Notes: generated by a model from the sequence alone, not told the origin. A stretch of DNA of 64,000 nt from Bhargavaea massiliensis (GCF_018390575.1 NZ_JAHBCJ010000004.1:198145-262144), one strand, 5' to 3'; shown: positions 8,832 to 17,871, numbered from the stretch's first letter. Numbers and translations are program-made.

Positions 8832-9206
8832 ATGGAAATTATTCTGTCCGCTGTCATTATGGTGTTTCTGCTGATTATGCTGGACACCTTCCTGCCGAAA
8901 ATGACGCCGTTTTTTCTTTTGATTTTCTTTTTCCTGCTTCTCGCTCAGCTGACTTTCCGGATGGCCGTACCGCTTCTGCAGGATCTGCCGCTTGCATGGG
9001 ACGGGCCGGGAGCACGGCAGATCCGCCTCATAGCAGGGTCCGCTTTTCTGTTTTATCTGTCCGTATCTTTCCGGGACATGCTTGGGGAAATCGGCTATGC
9101 CCCGATCGGCCGGCTGTCGCATACGGCTGTCCAGCTGCTGCTCGTCGGTATCTGGCTGGGGGAGTTCAGGGAGACGGCCACTGTGCTCACCGGTTTGTTG
9201 CCGTGA
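8832..9206 (+). CDS. spoIIIAD: Stage III sporulation protein AD (diverged)
   Basis: This 124-residue membrane protein has about four hydrophobic segments (about 2-21, 25-42, 62-78 and 96-112) and is close to the usual 130 residues. Sequence similarity to SpoIIIAD is weak; the call rests on size, topology and position between AC and AE. The ATG follows GAGGG, nine bases after the spoIIIAC stop. In sporulating bacilli AD is part of the basal membrane portion of the feeding-tube channel. Confidence 0.72.
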   Translation: MEIILSAVIMVFLLIMLDTFLPKMTPFFLLIFFFLLLAQLTFRMAVPLLQDLPLAWDGPGARQIRLIAGSAFLFYLSVSFRDMLGEIGYAPIGRLSHTAVQLLLVGIWLGEFRETATVLTGLLP

Positions 9207-9225
9207 CGGAAAGGGGGCGAATGGG

Positions 9226-10125
9226 ATGTGGGAGCTGATCGCCGCTGTTGCCGGTCCGCCCGCAAAACTGTTTGTTCTGATCATCGTCCTTTCCGCCGCG
9301 GCTCTGGCGGCGGATTTTGTCGTTCCGCAATTCCGTGAATGGACAAGGCTGTTTCTTCTTGTCTCCGCCGGAGCGGCGGCAATGGGACCGGCGATTGATG
9401 CGGTTCGGATGATGGACGGGCTCGTCGGGAAAATGACGGGGTTATTCCTCGGCATTTATCCCGTGCTGGCGGCTGGAATGGCCGCTGCGGGCGGCGCGTT
9501 GTCACTTATCAACTGGAATCCCGCCGTGTTCCTGTTTGTCCAAGGGGCCGTCGTGATCGGGGGCAAGTGGATGGTTCCGCTGCTGATTGTCAGCTTTATC
9601 CTGGATTACTTGTCCAGGCTCGTGCCGGAGATTCCGTTTACTCGGATATCGGAGATGATCCGGGTCACCCTCCTCGGCGCGATTTCCGTGATCATCGCTT
9701 GCTATTCGCTTTTTATCACGGCGACCGGTGCCATGGCGTGGTCGTCCGGGAGTGCGGCAGCTGAACCGATCAAGGCGCTGTTGCGCCAGCATGTGCCTCT
9801 GGTCGGATCGTTTATCACGGATACGATGGGTGTGGTCGGAAAGTATTCTTCCGGCCTCGCCCCGATCGCCGGCAGCTACCTGATCGTGGCACTGCTCGTG
9901 ACCAGCCTGACGCCCGTCGCTTATGTGCTTCTGACGGCATTTCTCTACAAATGGATCGCTGCACTGTGCGAGCCGTTTGCCCATGAAGACCTTGCGGGAC
10001 TTTTCGATGATATCGGGAAGACGCTGTTTGTCCTCTGCGGAATCATGCTGATCGTAGCATTCGCGATTTTTTATACGGCTGTATTGTCCATCGTCCTGAT
10101 TAAAGTCATAGCCGGAGCGGGGTGA
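9226..10125 (+). CDS. spoIIIAE: Stage III sporulation protein AE, N-terminally shortened
   Basis: This polytopic membrane protein of the SpoIIIA channel has 299 residues against about 400 in B. subtilis. It begins directly with a membrane segment (LFVLIIVLSAAALAADFVV, about 15-33), so the signal peptide and extracytoplasmic N-terminal domain of the family are absent. Recognisable blocks are the PVLAAGMAAAGG segment, the RVTLLGAISVIIACYSLFI segment and GSFITDTMGVVGKYSSGLAPI. The ATG at 9226 follows AAGGGGG with good spacing; upstream in-frame codons overlap spoIIIAD and are not conserved. Confidence 0.85.
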   Translation: MWELIAAVAGPPAKLFVLIIVLSAAALAADFVVPQFREWTRLFLLVSAGAAAMGPAIDAVRMMDGLVGKMTGLFLGIYPVLAAGMAAAGGALSLINWNPAVFLFVQGAVVIGGKWMVPLLIVSFILDYLSRLVPEIPFTRISEMIRVTLLGAISVIIACYSLFITATGAMAWSSGSAAAEPIKALLRQHVPLVGSFITDTMGVVGKYSSGLAPIAGSYLIVALLVTSLTPVAYVLLTAFLYKWIAALCEPFAHEDLAGLFDDIGKTLFVLCGIMLIVAFAIFYTAVLSIVLIKVIAGAG

Positions 10126-10129
10126 GGAA

Positions 10130-10288
10130 ATGTGGGAGTGGATTACGGGGCTCATCTGGCTCATAGGAATTCTTGCTGTCGCAGGGGCCGCCCTCGGGCC
10201 CGATGAGCGTGAAAACTTCATGCCGCTTATGAGGCTGGCCGTACTCCTTTACCTACTCGGTCTGATCTCACTTCTGCCCGGGTCATAG
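10130..10288 (+). CDS. spoIIIAF: Stage III sporulation protein AF, reduced to its membrane hairpin
   Basis: This 52-residue ORF starts at ATG 10130 after GTGAGGAA, four bases beyond the spoIIIAE stop. It encodes two hydrophobic helices (about 4-22 and 31-49). Position and topology match the N-terminal membrane hairpin of SpoIIIAF, which in B. subtilis is about 206 residues with a C-terminal ring-building domain. That soluble domain is wholly missing. It ends in TAG, and the following 140 bases show no continuation. The call rests mainly on context. Confidence 0.6.
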   Translation: MWEWITGLIWLIGILAVAGAALGPDERENFMPLMRLAVLLYLLGLISLLPGS

Positions 10289-10311
10289 CCTGTACGAGCG
10301 GTGCATACTAT
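10283..10311 (+). promoter_or_regulatory. Second sigma-E-like promoter, before spoIIIAG
   Basis: TCATAGC (10283-10289) and CATACTAT (10304-10311) are 14 bases apart, the same spacing as the promoter at 8568. The -10 element matches CATACANT in seven of eight positions. It overlaps the end of the short spoIIIAF and would drive AG and AH. An internal promoter in this locus is known in B. subtilis. Confidence 0.5.
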
Positions 10312-10429
10312 GTCTCAGGATGAATAGCCGGAGATTACGGGACGGCGGTCCCAACCCGCCGGAGCGTCCCAATCGCTCCCTTCTTCCGGATACAGCACTG
10401 ATTGAAAGGACGGGAAGCGTGGAGATGAC

Positions 10430-10852
10430 ATGGAGAAAACCTTTAAGAAGAGCGCCCTGCCGCTCCTGCTCGCCGGCGCCGCCTGTCTGTTCATCCTGGC
10501 GCCTGGGCTGACCGGTCTGTTTGCGGGCAGCGGAGGAGAAAGCGCGGTGCCGGGCCCGTCTGATCTGGAGTCGGTCCTTTCCGATATCAAGGGAGTCGGC
10601 AAAACCAGGATTTATCGGCAGGGCGGGGACGAGGAGGAGCAGGGAAGCATCCTGATGCCTCTTGACAGTTATTTCGGGCCTGCGTCCGGGGAAGGGAGGG
10701 ACACGCCCTCCGGAGGGATCCTGGTTGTGGCGGAAGGGGCCGGCGATCCCCGGGTCCGAGCCGAACTGGTCCGCATCCTGTCGGGTGTCCTGCAACTGCC
10801 CGAGCATCGGATTGTCGTAGTGGAAATGAAAAATGAGGGGGAAGAGGGATGA
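10430..10852 (+). CDS. spoIIIAG: Stage III sporulation protein AG, shortened
   Basis: SpoIIIAG forms the large ring of the SpoIIIA channel in the intermembrane space. The protein has 140 residues against about 229. It has one membrane helix (about 10-32) and the two halves of the ring-building motif: LESVLSDIKGVGKTRIY (about 47-63) and GGILVVAEGAGDPRVRAELV (about 94-113), then LPEHRIVVVEM. The region between these halves, which makes the beta-triangle insertion in B. subtilis, is cut to about 30 residues. The ATG follows GTGGAGATGAC. It overlaps spoIIIAH by four bases. Confidence 0.85.
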   Translation: MEKTFKKSALPLLLAGAACLFILAPGLTGLFAGSGGESAVPGPSDLESVLSDIKGVGKTRIYRQGGDEEEQGSILMPLDSYFGPASGEGRDTPSGGILVVAEGAGDPRVRAELVRILSGVLQLPEHRIVVVEMKNEGEEG

Positions 10853-11385
10853 GAGTGAAGAAAAAAGGTGTCTGGTTCCTGACGTTGCTCAGCCTTGTGG
10901 CGGTAATTGGAGTGTACTATTTGTTCGATCGCAACCCGATGCCATTTGACGGCATTACGATTTTCTCTGACGACACGATCGAAGACACTGAGCTTGGCGA
11001 GGCAGGCAGCGACGCGACGCCAGTATTTGCCGAAAGCTATCTGTTCGAAGAACTCCGGATGGAAATGCGCAATGAACGCAGCCAGCAGCGCGAATTGCTT
11101 ACACAGAAAATCACATCCGATGATCTGACTGCCGAAGAACGCAACCAGGCGTTTGATGAAATGCAGGTCCTTACCAAGCGGGAGACGGCAGAAGCTATGC
11201 TTGAAATGCTGATCAAGGATCTGGGTTACGAAGATGCGGTCGTCCGAACTGAAGACGGGGCAGTAAAAGTCAGCGTCATCGCAGATGAACTGTCAGCCGC
11301 GCAAGCAGATCAGATTGTCTATACGGTCAAGAGCGAATGGGAAGATTCTTCGACTGTCTCCGTAGATTTCAAATCGGGACAATGA
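10849..11385 (+). CDS. spoIIIAH: Stage III sporulation protein AH, shortened linker
   Basis: SpoIIIAH sits in the mother-cell membrane and pairs with forespore SpoIIQ across the septum. The 178-residue protein (about 218 in B. subtilis) keeps the N-terminal membrane helix with VKKKGVWFLTLLSLVAVIGV and the C-terminal ring-building domain (about 60-175, with LLTQKITSDDLTAEERNQ and IKDLGYEDAVVRTEDG). The linker between them is short. Its ATG overlaps the spoIIIAG stop (ATGA). A terminator follows. Confidence 0.9.
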   Translation: MRVKKKGVWFLTLLSLVAVIGVYYLFDRNPMPFDGITIFSDDTIEDTELGEAGSDATPVFAESYLFEELRMEMRNERSQQRELLTQKITSDDLTAEERNQAFDEMQVLTKRETAEAMLEMLIKDLGYEDAVVRTEDGAVKVSVIADELSAAQADQIVYTVKSEWEDSSTVSVDFKSGQ

Positions 11386-11387
11386 AC

Positions 11388-11416
11388 AAGGCCTCCGCAA
11401 GGCCTTTTTCTTTTTG
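11388..11416 (+). terminator. Terminator of spoIIIA operon
   Basis: AAGGCC (11388-11393) pairs with GGCCTT (11401-11406) and is followed by a T-rich tract broken by one C. Confidence 0.75.
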
Positions 11417-11553
11417 TGAAAAATTCTGTTTATATATTTCTTATCTCGTACTTCAGTACCGGTTTCCTCGCTTTTGTATGATAAGTATTTCAAAAACCTT
11501 TACAAACGTCTAAAATGTAAGGGTACACATTTAAAGTCAGAGGAGTCGTCGAA

Positions 11554-12066
11554 ATGCTTAAAATTCAGGAAATCCGTGAAATCATCAAATTGATCGACCA
11601 GACAGGAATTGAAGAATTCAAGTACAAGACGGAAGAAGGGGAGATCAAGCTGAAAAAGGGCGGCGCCGTCCAGGTGGTGGAAGCTGCTCCTGCAGCACCT
11701 GCAGCGTCTGTATCAGCACCGGCCCCTACAGCACCCGCAGCTCCGGCAACACAGCCTGCGCCTGCCGCCCAGGAAGAGCCAAAGCAACAAGAAGCTGCAC
11801 CTGCAGCCGATTCCCAGGACGAAAACCTGCTGGAAGTGAAATCCCCGATGGTCGGGACTTTCTATCAGTCGCCATCGCCGGATGCTCCTCCGTTCGTTTC
11901 TGTCGGAGACAAAGTCAAGCCGGACAGCGTTGTGTGCATCGTCGAGGCGATGAAACTGTTTAACGAAATCGAAGCGGAAATGAGCGGGGAGATTGCAAAG
12001 ATCCTCGTTGAAGACGGACAACTCGTCGAGTACGGCCAGCCATTGTTCCTGGTCAAGCCGGAATAA
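11554..12066 (+). CDS. accB: Acetyl-CoA carboxylase biotin carboxyl carrier protein
   Basis: AccB carries biotin between the biotin carboxylase and carboxyltransferase halves of acetyl-CoA carboxylase. The 170-residue protein has an N-terminal segment (1-40), an Ala/Pro-rich flexible linker (about 42-88) and the biotinyl domain (about 92-169). Biotinylation is expected at Lys134 in [13 protein letters not shown]. The ATG follows AGAGGAG. It is first in an accB-accC-yqhY operon. Confidence 0.97.
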   Translation: MLKIQEIREIIKLIDQTGIEEFKYKTEEGEIKLKKGGAVQVVEAAPAAPAASVSAPAPTAPAAPATQPAPAAQEEPKQQEAAPAADSQDENLLEVKSPMVGTFYQSPSPDAPPFVSVGDKVKPDSVVCIVEAMKLFNEIEAEMSGEIAKILVEDGQLVEYGQPLFLVKPE

Positions 12067-12080
12067 GGGGGTCTGACAAG

Positions 12081-13451
12081 ATGAAAAAAGTCCTCATAGC
12101 CAACCGCGGTGAAATCGCGGTCCGAATCATCCGTGCATGCCGGGATCTCGGCATCCAGACGGTCGCCGTTTATTCAGAAGCGGACCGTGAAGCCCTGCAC
12201 GTCGAAATGGCCGACGAAGCATACTGCATCGGTCCTAAGCAATCCAAAGACAGCTACCTGAACTTTACGAATGTCATCAGTGTCGCCAAGATGACCGGCT
12301 GCGACGGCATCCATCCGGGTTATGGATTCCTTGCAGAAAACGCCGATTTCGCAGAACTCTGCGAAGAAGTCAATGTCACGTTCATCGGGCCCTCCGCTGA
12401 AGCCATCTCGAAGATGGGGACCAAAGACGTTGCCCGTGAAACGATGCGTGAGGCGGGCGTCCCGATCGTCCCGGGTTCCAAAGGAATCGTCGATGGCCCT
12501 GAAGGTGCCCTGGAAGTTGCAAATGAAATCGGATTCCCGGTTATCATCAAGGCGACAGCAGGCGGTGGCGGGAAAGGGATCCGCGTCGCGCGTGACGAAG
12601 CCGAGCTGAAAAAGGGCGTCGAGATCACCCAGAAAGAAGCGGCAGCCGCCTTCGGCAATCCTGGCGTTTACATCGAGAAGTTCATCGAGAATTTCCGGCA
12701 TGTCGAAATCCAGGTGCTCGCCGACCAGTTCGGCAACACGATCCACCTCGGCGAGCGCGACTGCTCGATCCAGCGCCGCATGCAGAAGCTGGTCGAGGAA
12801 GCGCCTTCTCCGGCCCTTTCGCAGGAAACACGCGAACAGATGGGACAGGCCGCCGTCCGCGCCGCGCAGGCGGTCGGCTACCGCAGTGCGGGCACAGTGG
12901 AGTTTATCTATGACCACATCAACGATAAATTCTATTTCATGGAGATGAACACGCGGATCCAGGTGGAACACCCGGTCACCGAAATGGTTACCGGCATTGA
13001 TCTGATCGCACAGCAGCTGAAGATTGCCTCGGGTGAGCCGCTTGAGATCAAACAGGAAGATGTGAAGATCAACGGCTGGTCGATCGAATGCCGCATCAAC
13101 GCGGAAAACCCTGCGCGCAACTTCATGCCGTCCCCTGGGCGCGTAAACATGTACATCGTTCCCGGCGGCAATGGCGTGAGAGTCGACTCGGCGGTTTATC
13201 AGGGATATATGATCCCTCCGTTTTATGATTCGATGGTCGCCAAGCTCATCACATTCGCCGACACGCGCGAAGAGGCGGTCGCCCGGATGAAGCGGGCACT
13301 GTCAGAGTTTGTTGTGGAGGGCGTCGAAACCACCATCCCGTTCCATCTCAACCTCATGGATCACGAAGTGTTCAAATCCGGAGACTTTGACACCAAGTTC
13401 CTTGAAAAATATGATGTAATGGCTGAAACTGAAGAAGCCAGAGAACATTGA
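12081..13451 (+). CDS. accC: Acetyl-CoA carboxylase, biotin carboxylase subunit
   Basis: AccC carboxylates biotin on AccB using ATP and bicarbonate. The 456-residue length is typical. The ATP-grasp features are the N-terminal [18 protein letters not shown], the glycine-rich loop [11 protein letters not shown] (about 155-165), [29 protein letters not shown] and the metal-binding [16 protein letters not shown]. It lies 14 bases after accB. Confidence 0.97.
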   Translation: MKKVLIANRGEIAVRIIRACRDLGIQTVAVYSEADREALHVEMADEAYCIGPKQSKDSYLNFTNVISVAKMTGCDGIHPGYGFLAENADFAELCEEVNVTFIGPSAEAISKMGTKDVARETMREAGVPIVPGSKGIVDGPEGALEVANEIGFPVIIKATAGGGGKGIRVARDEAELKKGVEITQKEAAAAFGNPGVYIEKFIENFRHVEIQVLADQFGNTIHLGERDCSIQRRMQKLVEEAPSPALSQETREQMGQAAVRAAQAVGYRSAGTVEFIYDHINDKFYFMEMNTRIQVEHPVTEMVTGIDLIAQQLKIASGEPLEIKQEDVKINGWSIECRINAENPARNFMPSPGRVNMYIVPGGNGVRVDSAVYQGYMIPPFYDSMVAKLITFADTREEAVARMKRALSEFVVEGVETTIPFHLNLMDHEVFKSGDFDTKFLEKYDVMAETEEAREH

Positions 13452-13469
13452 GAGAAAGGGATGATCCGG

Positions 13470-13871
13470 ATGGCAGAACAACCGAATTCCTCCCATGAGG
13501 CAGCAGCCGCAGCCGGCAAGGAAATGTACGGCAAGGTCGAGCTCGCCCCGGAAGTGCTGGAAGTGATCGTCGGCATCGCCACTGCAGAAGTGGAAGGGGT
13601 GGCCGACATGAGAGGGTCCTTCGCAACCGGAGTAGCAGAAAAACTGGGACGCAAAGTGCACGGCAAGGGAGTCAAGATCGACTATAACGATGACGGGCTT
13701 TTCATCGATGTCTATTGTTCGGTGGAATACGGCCGTTCGGTCCCTTCCATCGCCCGCGAAATCCAGAAAAACGTCCGCCAGTCGGTCTTCAACATGACCG
13801 CGATCGAACCTGAAGAAGTGAACGTCCATATCACAGGCATCCAGTTCGACCAGACGGAAGAACGTGCCTAA
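13470..13871 (+). CDS. yqhY: Asp23/Gls24 family protein YqhY
   Basis: This Asp23/Gls24 family member has 133 residues (domain about 15-120, with GKVELAPEVLEVIVGIATAE and VEGVADMRG). The family is linked to envelope stress. In B. subtilis yqhY is the third gene of the accBC operon and affects acetyl-CoA carboxylase activity. The first possible ATG (13461) directly abuts the GAAAGGG ribosome site; ATG 13470 has the normal spacing and is preferred. A terminator follows. Confidence 0.9.
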   Translation: MAEQPNSSHEAAAAAGKEMYGKVELAPEVLEVIVGIATAEVEGVADMRGSFATGVAEKLGRKVHGKGVKIDYNDDGLFIDVYCSVEYGRSVPSIAREIQKNVRQSVFNMTAIEPEEVNVHITGIQFDQTEERA

Positions 13872-13873
13872 AA

Positions 13874-13904
13874 GGAAAGCCGCCAATTCATGGCGGCTTT
13901 TTCC
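13874..13904 (+). terminator. Terminator of accBC-yqhY operon
   Basis: GGAAAGCCGCCA and TGGCGGCTTTTTCC form a hairpin with a six-base loop and a T tract. Confidence 0.85.
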
Positions 13905-13977
13905 GTACGGATTCATACGGAGCGGTGAAAATATGCTATCATAGTCCAGAACGATGCAAAAAGAGGAGATTGCCCGG

Positions 13978-14361
13978 ATGAAACGACATGAAGCACGAGA
14001 AAAAGCCATGCAGACGCTGTTCCAGCTGGACAGCACGGAGATGACGCCGGAAGAGGCCATGGAGCATATTACGGGCGAAGATGAAGCCCGTGACAAGTTT
14101 TATGAGACGCTCGTCAACGGCACCTACGGCAAGCGGGAAGAAATCGATGAGTCGCTGAAGTCGAAGCTTGAAAACTGGAAGCTGGAACGGCTCCCGAAGG
14201 TCGAGAGGACCGTGCTTCGGATGGCCGTCTATGAACTCCTTCATATGAAGGAAACACCATCCAAAGTCGTGCTGAACGAAGCAATTGAGCTCAGCAAGAC
14301 ATTCGGGGACGAAAAATCAAGCCGCTTCGTGAACGGTGTACTGTCCAAATACACAGACTGA
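13978..14361 (+). CDS. nusB: Transcription antitermination factor NusB
   Basis: NusB binds the boxA element of rRNA leaders with NusE (S10) and supports antitermination. The 127-residue all-helical protein has the typical [18 protein letters not shown] start and the C-terminal [13 protein letters not shown]...[27 protein letters not shown] motif in separate blocks. An upstream ATG (13954) exists, but ATG 13978 has AGAGGAG at a good distance and matches family starts. Confidence 0.95.
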   Translation: MKRHEAREKAMQTLFQLDSTEMTPEEAMEHITGEDEARDKFYETLVNGTYGKREEIDESLKSKLENWKLERLPKVERTVLRMAVYELLHMKETPSKVVLNEAIELSKTFGDEKSSRFVNGVLSKYTD

Positions 14362-14387
14362 AACCTATACAGCTTGGAGTGAACAGT

Positions 14388-15248
14388 GTGGAAGGCAAGA
14401 TCATTGACGGCAAGGAAATCAGCAGGCAAGTAAAAGAAGAAGTAAAACAGGGTGTGGAACGCCTCAAGGCTGAAGGCATGACACCCGGACTCGCGGTCAT
14501 CCTCGTAGGGGACGATCCGGCATCGTCGGCATACGTCGGCAGCAAAGAGCGCACGACCAACGCGCTCGGCATGCATTCCGAAGTGATCCGGATGGACAAG
14601 GACACCAGTGAATCCGCCCTCCTTGAGGAAATCAGAAGGCTTAACGGGGATCCGGCGATTCACGGCATCCTTGTCCAGCTTCCGCTGCCGGAACAGATTG
14701 ACGAGCAGCGGGTCATCGCAGCCATCCACCCCGACAAGGACGTCGACGGTTTCCACCCTCAAAATGCCGGAAGGCTCATGGCGGGGATGGACGGGTTCGT
14801 TCCATGTACGCCACTCGGCATCATGGTCATGCTGGAGCGGACAGGAGTGGATCTGAACGGCAAGCATGCCGTTGTGGTCGGCCGGAGCAACATTGTCGGA
14901 AAGCCGATGTCCATGCTTCTTCTTCAGGCAAATGCGACTGTCACGATCTGCCATTCCAGGACGGAAGATTTGCCATCGATGACCCGCCAGGCCGACGTAC
15001 TGGTCGCCGCGGTCGGACTCGAAGGCATGATCGGCCCTGAGCACGTCAAGGACGGAGCCGTTGTCATCGATGTCGGCATCAACCGGGGCGAAGACGGCAA
15101 GCTGCACGGGGACGTCGATTTCGAACGCGTCCTGCCGGCAGCATCCGCCATCACGCCGGTACCTGGCGGAGTTGGCCCGATGACCATAGCGATGCTCATG
15201 TCCAATACCCTGAAAAGCGCGGAAAGAGCCCACAGGGCCACGCGCTGA
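14388..15248 (+). CDS. folD: Bifunctional methylenetetrahydrofolate dehydrogenase/cyclohydrolase
   Basis: FolD interconverts 5,10-methylene-, methenyl- and 10-formyl-tetrahydrofolate using NADP. The 286-residue protein has the substrate motif [19 protein letters not shown] with the catalytic Lys, and the signatures [10 protein letters not shown] and [14 protein letters not shown]. The dinucleotide motif [12 protein letters not shown] is intact. Two GTG codons are possible; 14388 has GGAG eight bases upstream and gives the normal N-terminus. Confidence 0.96.
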   Translation: MEGKIIDGKEISRQVKEEVKQGVERLKAEGMTPGLAVILVGDDPASSAYVGSKERTTNALGMHSEVIRMDKDTSESALLEEIRRLNGDPAIHGILVQLPLPEQIDEQRVIAAIHPDKDVDGFHPQNAGRLMAGMDGFVPCTPLGIMVMLERTGVDLNGKHAVVVGRSNIVGKPMSMLLLQANATVTICHSRTEDLPSMTRQADVLVAAVGLEGMIGPEHVKDGAVVIDVGINRGEDGKLHGDVDFERVLPAASAITPVPGGVGPMTIAMLMSNTLKSAERAHRATR

Positions 15249-15281
15249 CAGGTCTTAATACAAAGCATACCCAACAAGATC

Positions 15282-15342
15282 AGCAAGCGGAAAGGACGGC
15301 AAATTACCTGCGGGAAGCCTGCCGCCCTGCCGCTTATTTGCT
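15282..15342 (+). other. Long imperfect hairpin before xseA
   Basis: AGCAAGCGG and GGACGGCA on the left pair imperfectly with TGCCGCCC and CCGCTTATTTGCT on the right. There is no T run, so it may be an RNA stability or processing element rather than a terminator. Confidence 0.4.
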
Positions 15343-15369
15343 GTATTCCGAGAGAGAGGCGGTGCCCGC

Positions 15370-16722
15370 ATGCAAAATCCTTATCTGAGCGTCGGTGCGC
15401 TGACCAAGTATATCAAGCGGAAATTCGATGCTGACCTTCATCTGCGAGATGTCTATGTCAAGGGGGAACTGTCTAACGTCAAGCTCCACTCCTCGGGGCA
15501 TATTTACTTCACATTAAAAGACAGCCGCTCGCGCATTAATGCAGCCATGTTCCGTGCCAACGCGTCCAGGCTGAAATTCCGGCCTGAAGAAGGGATGAAC
15601 GTGCTGATCCGCGGAGATGTGAATGTCTATGAGGCCGCGGGACAATATCAGCTTTACGTGAATACGATGCAGCCGGACGGAGTGGGTGAGCTGTATATTG
15701 CTTTCGAGCAGCTCAAGGAGCGGCTCGGCAAGGAAGGCCTGTTCAACGCTGAGTGGAAGCAGCCGATCCCTTCGTTTCCCGGCAAGGTCGGTGTGATTAC
15801 AGCACCGACCGGAGCAGCAGTGCGGGATATCTGCACGACGCTGAACCGGCGGTATCCGCTTGCTGAGGTATTGCTGTTTCCCGCCGTCGTCCAAGGACCC
15901 AACGCAGTCCCCTCAATTGTCAGTGCCATGCGCCAGGCCAACCGGCATGACGGCATTGATGTGCTGATCGTCGGGCGCGGCGGCGGCTCAATCGAAGACT
16001 TGTGGGCGTTCAACGAAGAAGAAGTGGCGAGGGAAATCTTTTCCTCCCGCATTCCCGTCATCAGTGCGGTGGGCCATGAAACCGACACGGTCATTGCAGA
16101 CTTCGTTGCGGATCTCCGGGCGCCCACCCCGACCGCTGCCGCGGAGCTGGCAGTCCCGGACCGCATAGAAGTGTCCAGGCGCATCCTTGAATCAAGATCC
16201 AGGCTTCACCAATCACTCATGACGAGAATCCGGCACGAAGGGAAACGGCTGGAGAGGCTGGAATCGTCCTATCCGATGAGCTATCCCGAACGGCTTTACC
16301 GGCCGTTTGCCGAGCGGCTGGAAGGGCTGGACGAGCGGCTTCGCCAGGGAGCGTCACGGATGGTCGGCGACCGGAAACTGGCTGCGTCCAATCTGGACGC
16401 GCGCCTCGCTGCCCGTTCGCCTCGCCAGATTATGGCTCATGCCGCCGAGCGCACTGTCCGGCTGAACCGGGAGCTTCAACGCGCGGCGGAAGACAATATC
16501 CATCATCACGGCAGGGCACTTGGCTCGGCAGTGCGTACACTCCAGGCACTGAACCCGCTGTCCGTCATGGATCGCGGCTACAGCCTCGTCCGGAGCGGCG
16601 ACCGGGTCATCAAGTCAGCGGGAGAACTTGAATCAGGTGACCGGGTCTCCATCTCTTTCCGCGACGGCACGGTGGAAGCAGTGGTGGAAAGCCTCTCAGA
16701 ACGAAAGGACGTGGAACGATAA
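15370..16722 (+). CDS. xseA: Exodeoxyribonuclease VII large subunit
   Basis: XseA is the catalytic subunit of a single-strand exonuclease that cuts both ends to oligonucleotides. The 450-residue protein has an N-terminal OB fold (about 5-100), the catalytic domain with VGVITAPTGAAVRDI, IDVLIVGRGGGSIEDLWAFN, and SAVGHETDTVIADFVADLRAPTPTAAAE in blocks (about 130-260), and a coiled-coil C-terminal part. The ATG follows AGAGAGGCGG. Its stop directly adjoins the xseB start. Confidence 0.96.
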   Translation: MQNPYLSVGALTKYIKRKFDADLHLRDVYVKGELSNVKLHSSGHIYFTLKDSRSRINAAMFRANASRLKFRPEEGMNVLIRGDVNVYEAAGQYQLYVNTMQPDGVGELYIAFEQLKERLGKEGLFNAEWKQPIPSFPGKVGVITAPTGAAVRDICTTLNRRYPLAEVLLFPAVVQGPNAVPSIVSAMRQANRHDGIDVLIVGRGGGSIEDLWAFNEEEVAREIFSSRIPVISAVGHETDTVIADFVADLRAPTPTAAAELAVPDRIEVSRRILESRSRLHQSLMTRIRHEGKRLERLESSYPMSYPERLYRPFAERLEGLDERLRQGASRMVGDRKLAASNLDARLAARSPRQIMAHAAERTVRLNRELQRAAEDNIHHHGRALGSAVRTLQALNPLSVMDRGYSLVRSGDRVIKSAGELESGDRVSISFRDGTVEAVVESLSERKDVER

Positions 16723-16980
16723 ATGGACGAGCAAAAACAGGAAAACAAGGAAATCCGTTTTGAAGAGGCGATCGGCCGTCTGGAGGAAATTGTCCGCCGG
16801 CTGGAATCGGGGGATGTCCCTCTGGAAGATGCCATCGACCTTTACAAAAAAGGGATGGAGCTTTCAGCGGTTTGCCACAGCAAGCTCCAGTCCGCTGAAA
16901 AGCAGCTTGTGACGCTGATTGATAAAGAAGGGGAGGCGGCGGCCTTTGATCCGGCTCAAGGAGGAAACCGGGATGAATGA
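16723..16980 (+). CDS. xseB: Exodeoxyribonuclease VII small subunit
   Basis: The 85-residue helical small subunit binds the XseA stalk in several copies. The family core RFEEAIGRLEEIVRRLESG and VPLEDAIDLYKKGMEL is clear. The ATG abuts the xseA TAA, and the last eight bases overlap ispA, so the three genes are translationally coupled. Confidence 0.95.
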   Translation: MDEQKQENKEIRFEEAIGRLEEIVRRLESGDVPLEDAIDLYKKGMELSAVCHSKLQSAEKQLVTLIDKEGEAAAFDPAQGGNRDE

Positions 16981-17857
16981 GAAGCTGAAGAATTTCATGG
17001 ACGGCAGGGTTGAAGATCTCGTGCCTGTTCTTGAGGACGCGGTCCGACGGCTGGATACCGACTCGCTTCTGAAGGAATCGATGCTTTATTCCCTGACGGC
17101 CGGCGGTAAGAGAATCCGCCCCCTGCTTATTTCTGCTGTGCTTCACGACCTCGGCCGCGTCCATCCGGCTGAGCTCCACGTGGGCGCCGCACTGGAAATG
17201 ATCCATACATACTCCCTTATCCATGATGATCTGCCCGCAATGGATGACGACGATCTTCGCCGTGGAAAGCCGACAAACCACAAGGTCTACGGAGAGGCAA
17301 CCGCAATTCTCGCGGGCGATGCCATGCTGACAGAAAGCTTTTCGGTCATCGGGAAGGCTCCATCGCTGTCCGATTCCGAGAAAATTGAACTTATCCTCCT
17401 CCTGTCACGCGCGGCAGGTGCGGAAGGCATGGTCGGCGGCCAGATGCTTGATATGGCTGCCGAGAAAAAGAAGCTGTCGGAACAGGAACTTGAAAACGTC
17501 CACCGTCTCAAAACCGGAGCGCTTTTGACTTTCGCCGTGGAAGCAGGCGCAGTGCTTTCGAAAGCAAAAGCTACGGAACGGGAGCAATTAAGACGCTACG
17601 CGCGGCATATCGGAATTGCTTTCCAGATCCAGGACGACATTCTGGATGTGGTAGGAGACGAGAAAATTACAGGCAAGAAAACCGGGGCGGATGCGGAGCA
17701 GGGCAAAAACACTTATCCGGCAATCCTGATGATGGAAGGCGCGAAGAAAAAGCTGATCCATCACCATACCGAGGCAGTGAAAGCTGTTTCGTTCCTTAAA
17801 GATCCCGATCCGATACTGCGCCTTCTTGCGGATTACATCATCCATCGCGTTTCCTGA
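16973..17857 (+). CDS. ispA: Polyprenyl synthase, farnesyl diphosphate synthase type
   Basis: This enzyme condenses isopentenyl and allylic diphosphates to farnesyl diphosphate. The 294-residue protein has the first Asp-rich motif HDDLPAMDDDDLRRG (about 84-98) and the second IQDDILDVVGD (about 216-226); KSMLYSL- and GGKRIRPLL-type substrate motifs are present. The ATG at 16973 follows AAGGAGG inside the end of xseB. It lies directly upstream of dxs, in the same isoprenoid pathway. It corresponds to YqiD. Confidence 0.93.
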   Translation: MNEKLKNFMDGRVEDLVPVLEDAVRRLDTDSLLKESMLYSLTAGGKRIRPLLISAVLHDLGRVHPAELHVGAALEMIHTYSLIHDDLPAMDDDDLRRGKPTNHKVYGEATAILAGDAMLTESFSVIGKAPSLSDSEKIELILLLSRAAGAEGMVGGQMLDMAAEKKKLSEQELENVHRLKTGALLTFAVEAGAVLSKAKATEREQLRRYARHIGIAFQIQDDILDVVGDEKITGKKTGADAEQGKNTYPAILMMEGAKKKLIHHHTEAVKAVSFLKDPDPILRLLADYIIHRVS

Positions 17858-17871
17858 CCGGGGCGTATGGT

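Noticed and set aside
8420-9238. A 272-codon plus-strand ORF across the repeat array and spoIIIAC/AD
   Set aside because: It overlaps two better-supported sporulation genes in another frame and contains repeat-derived peptides.
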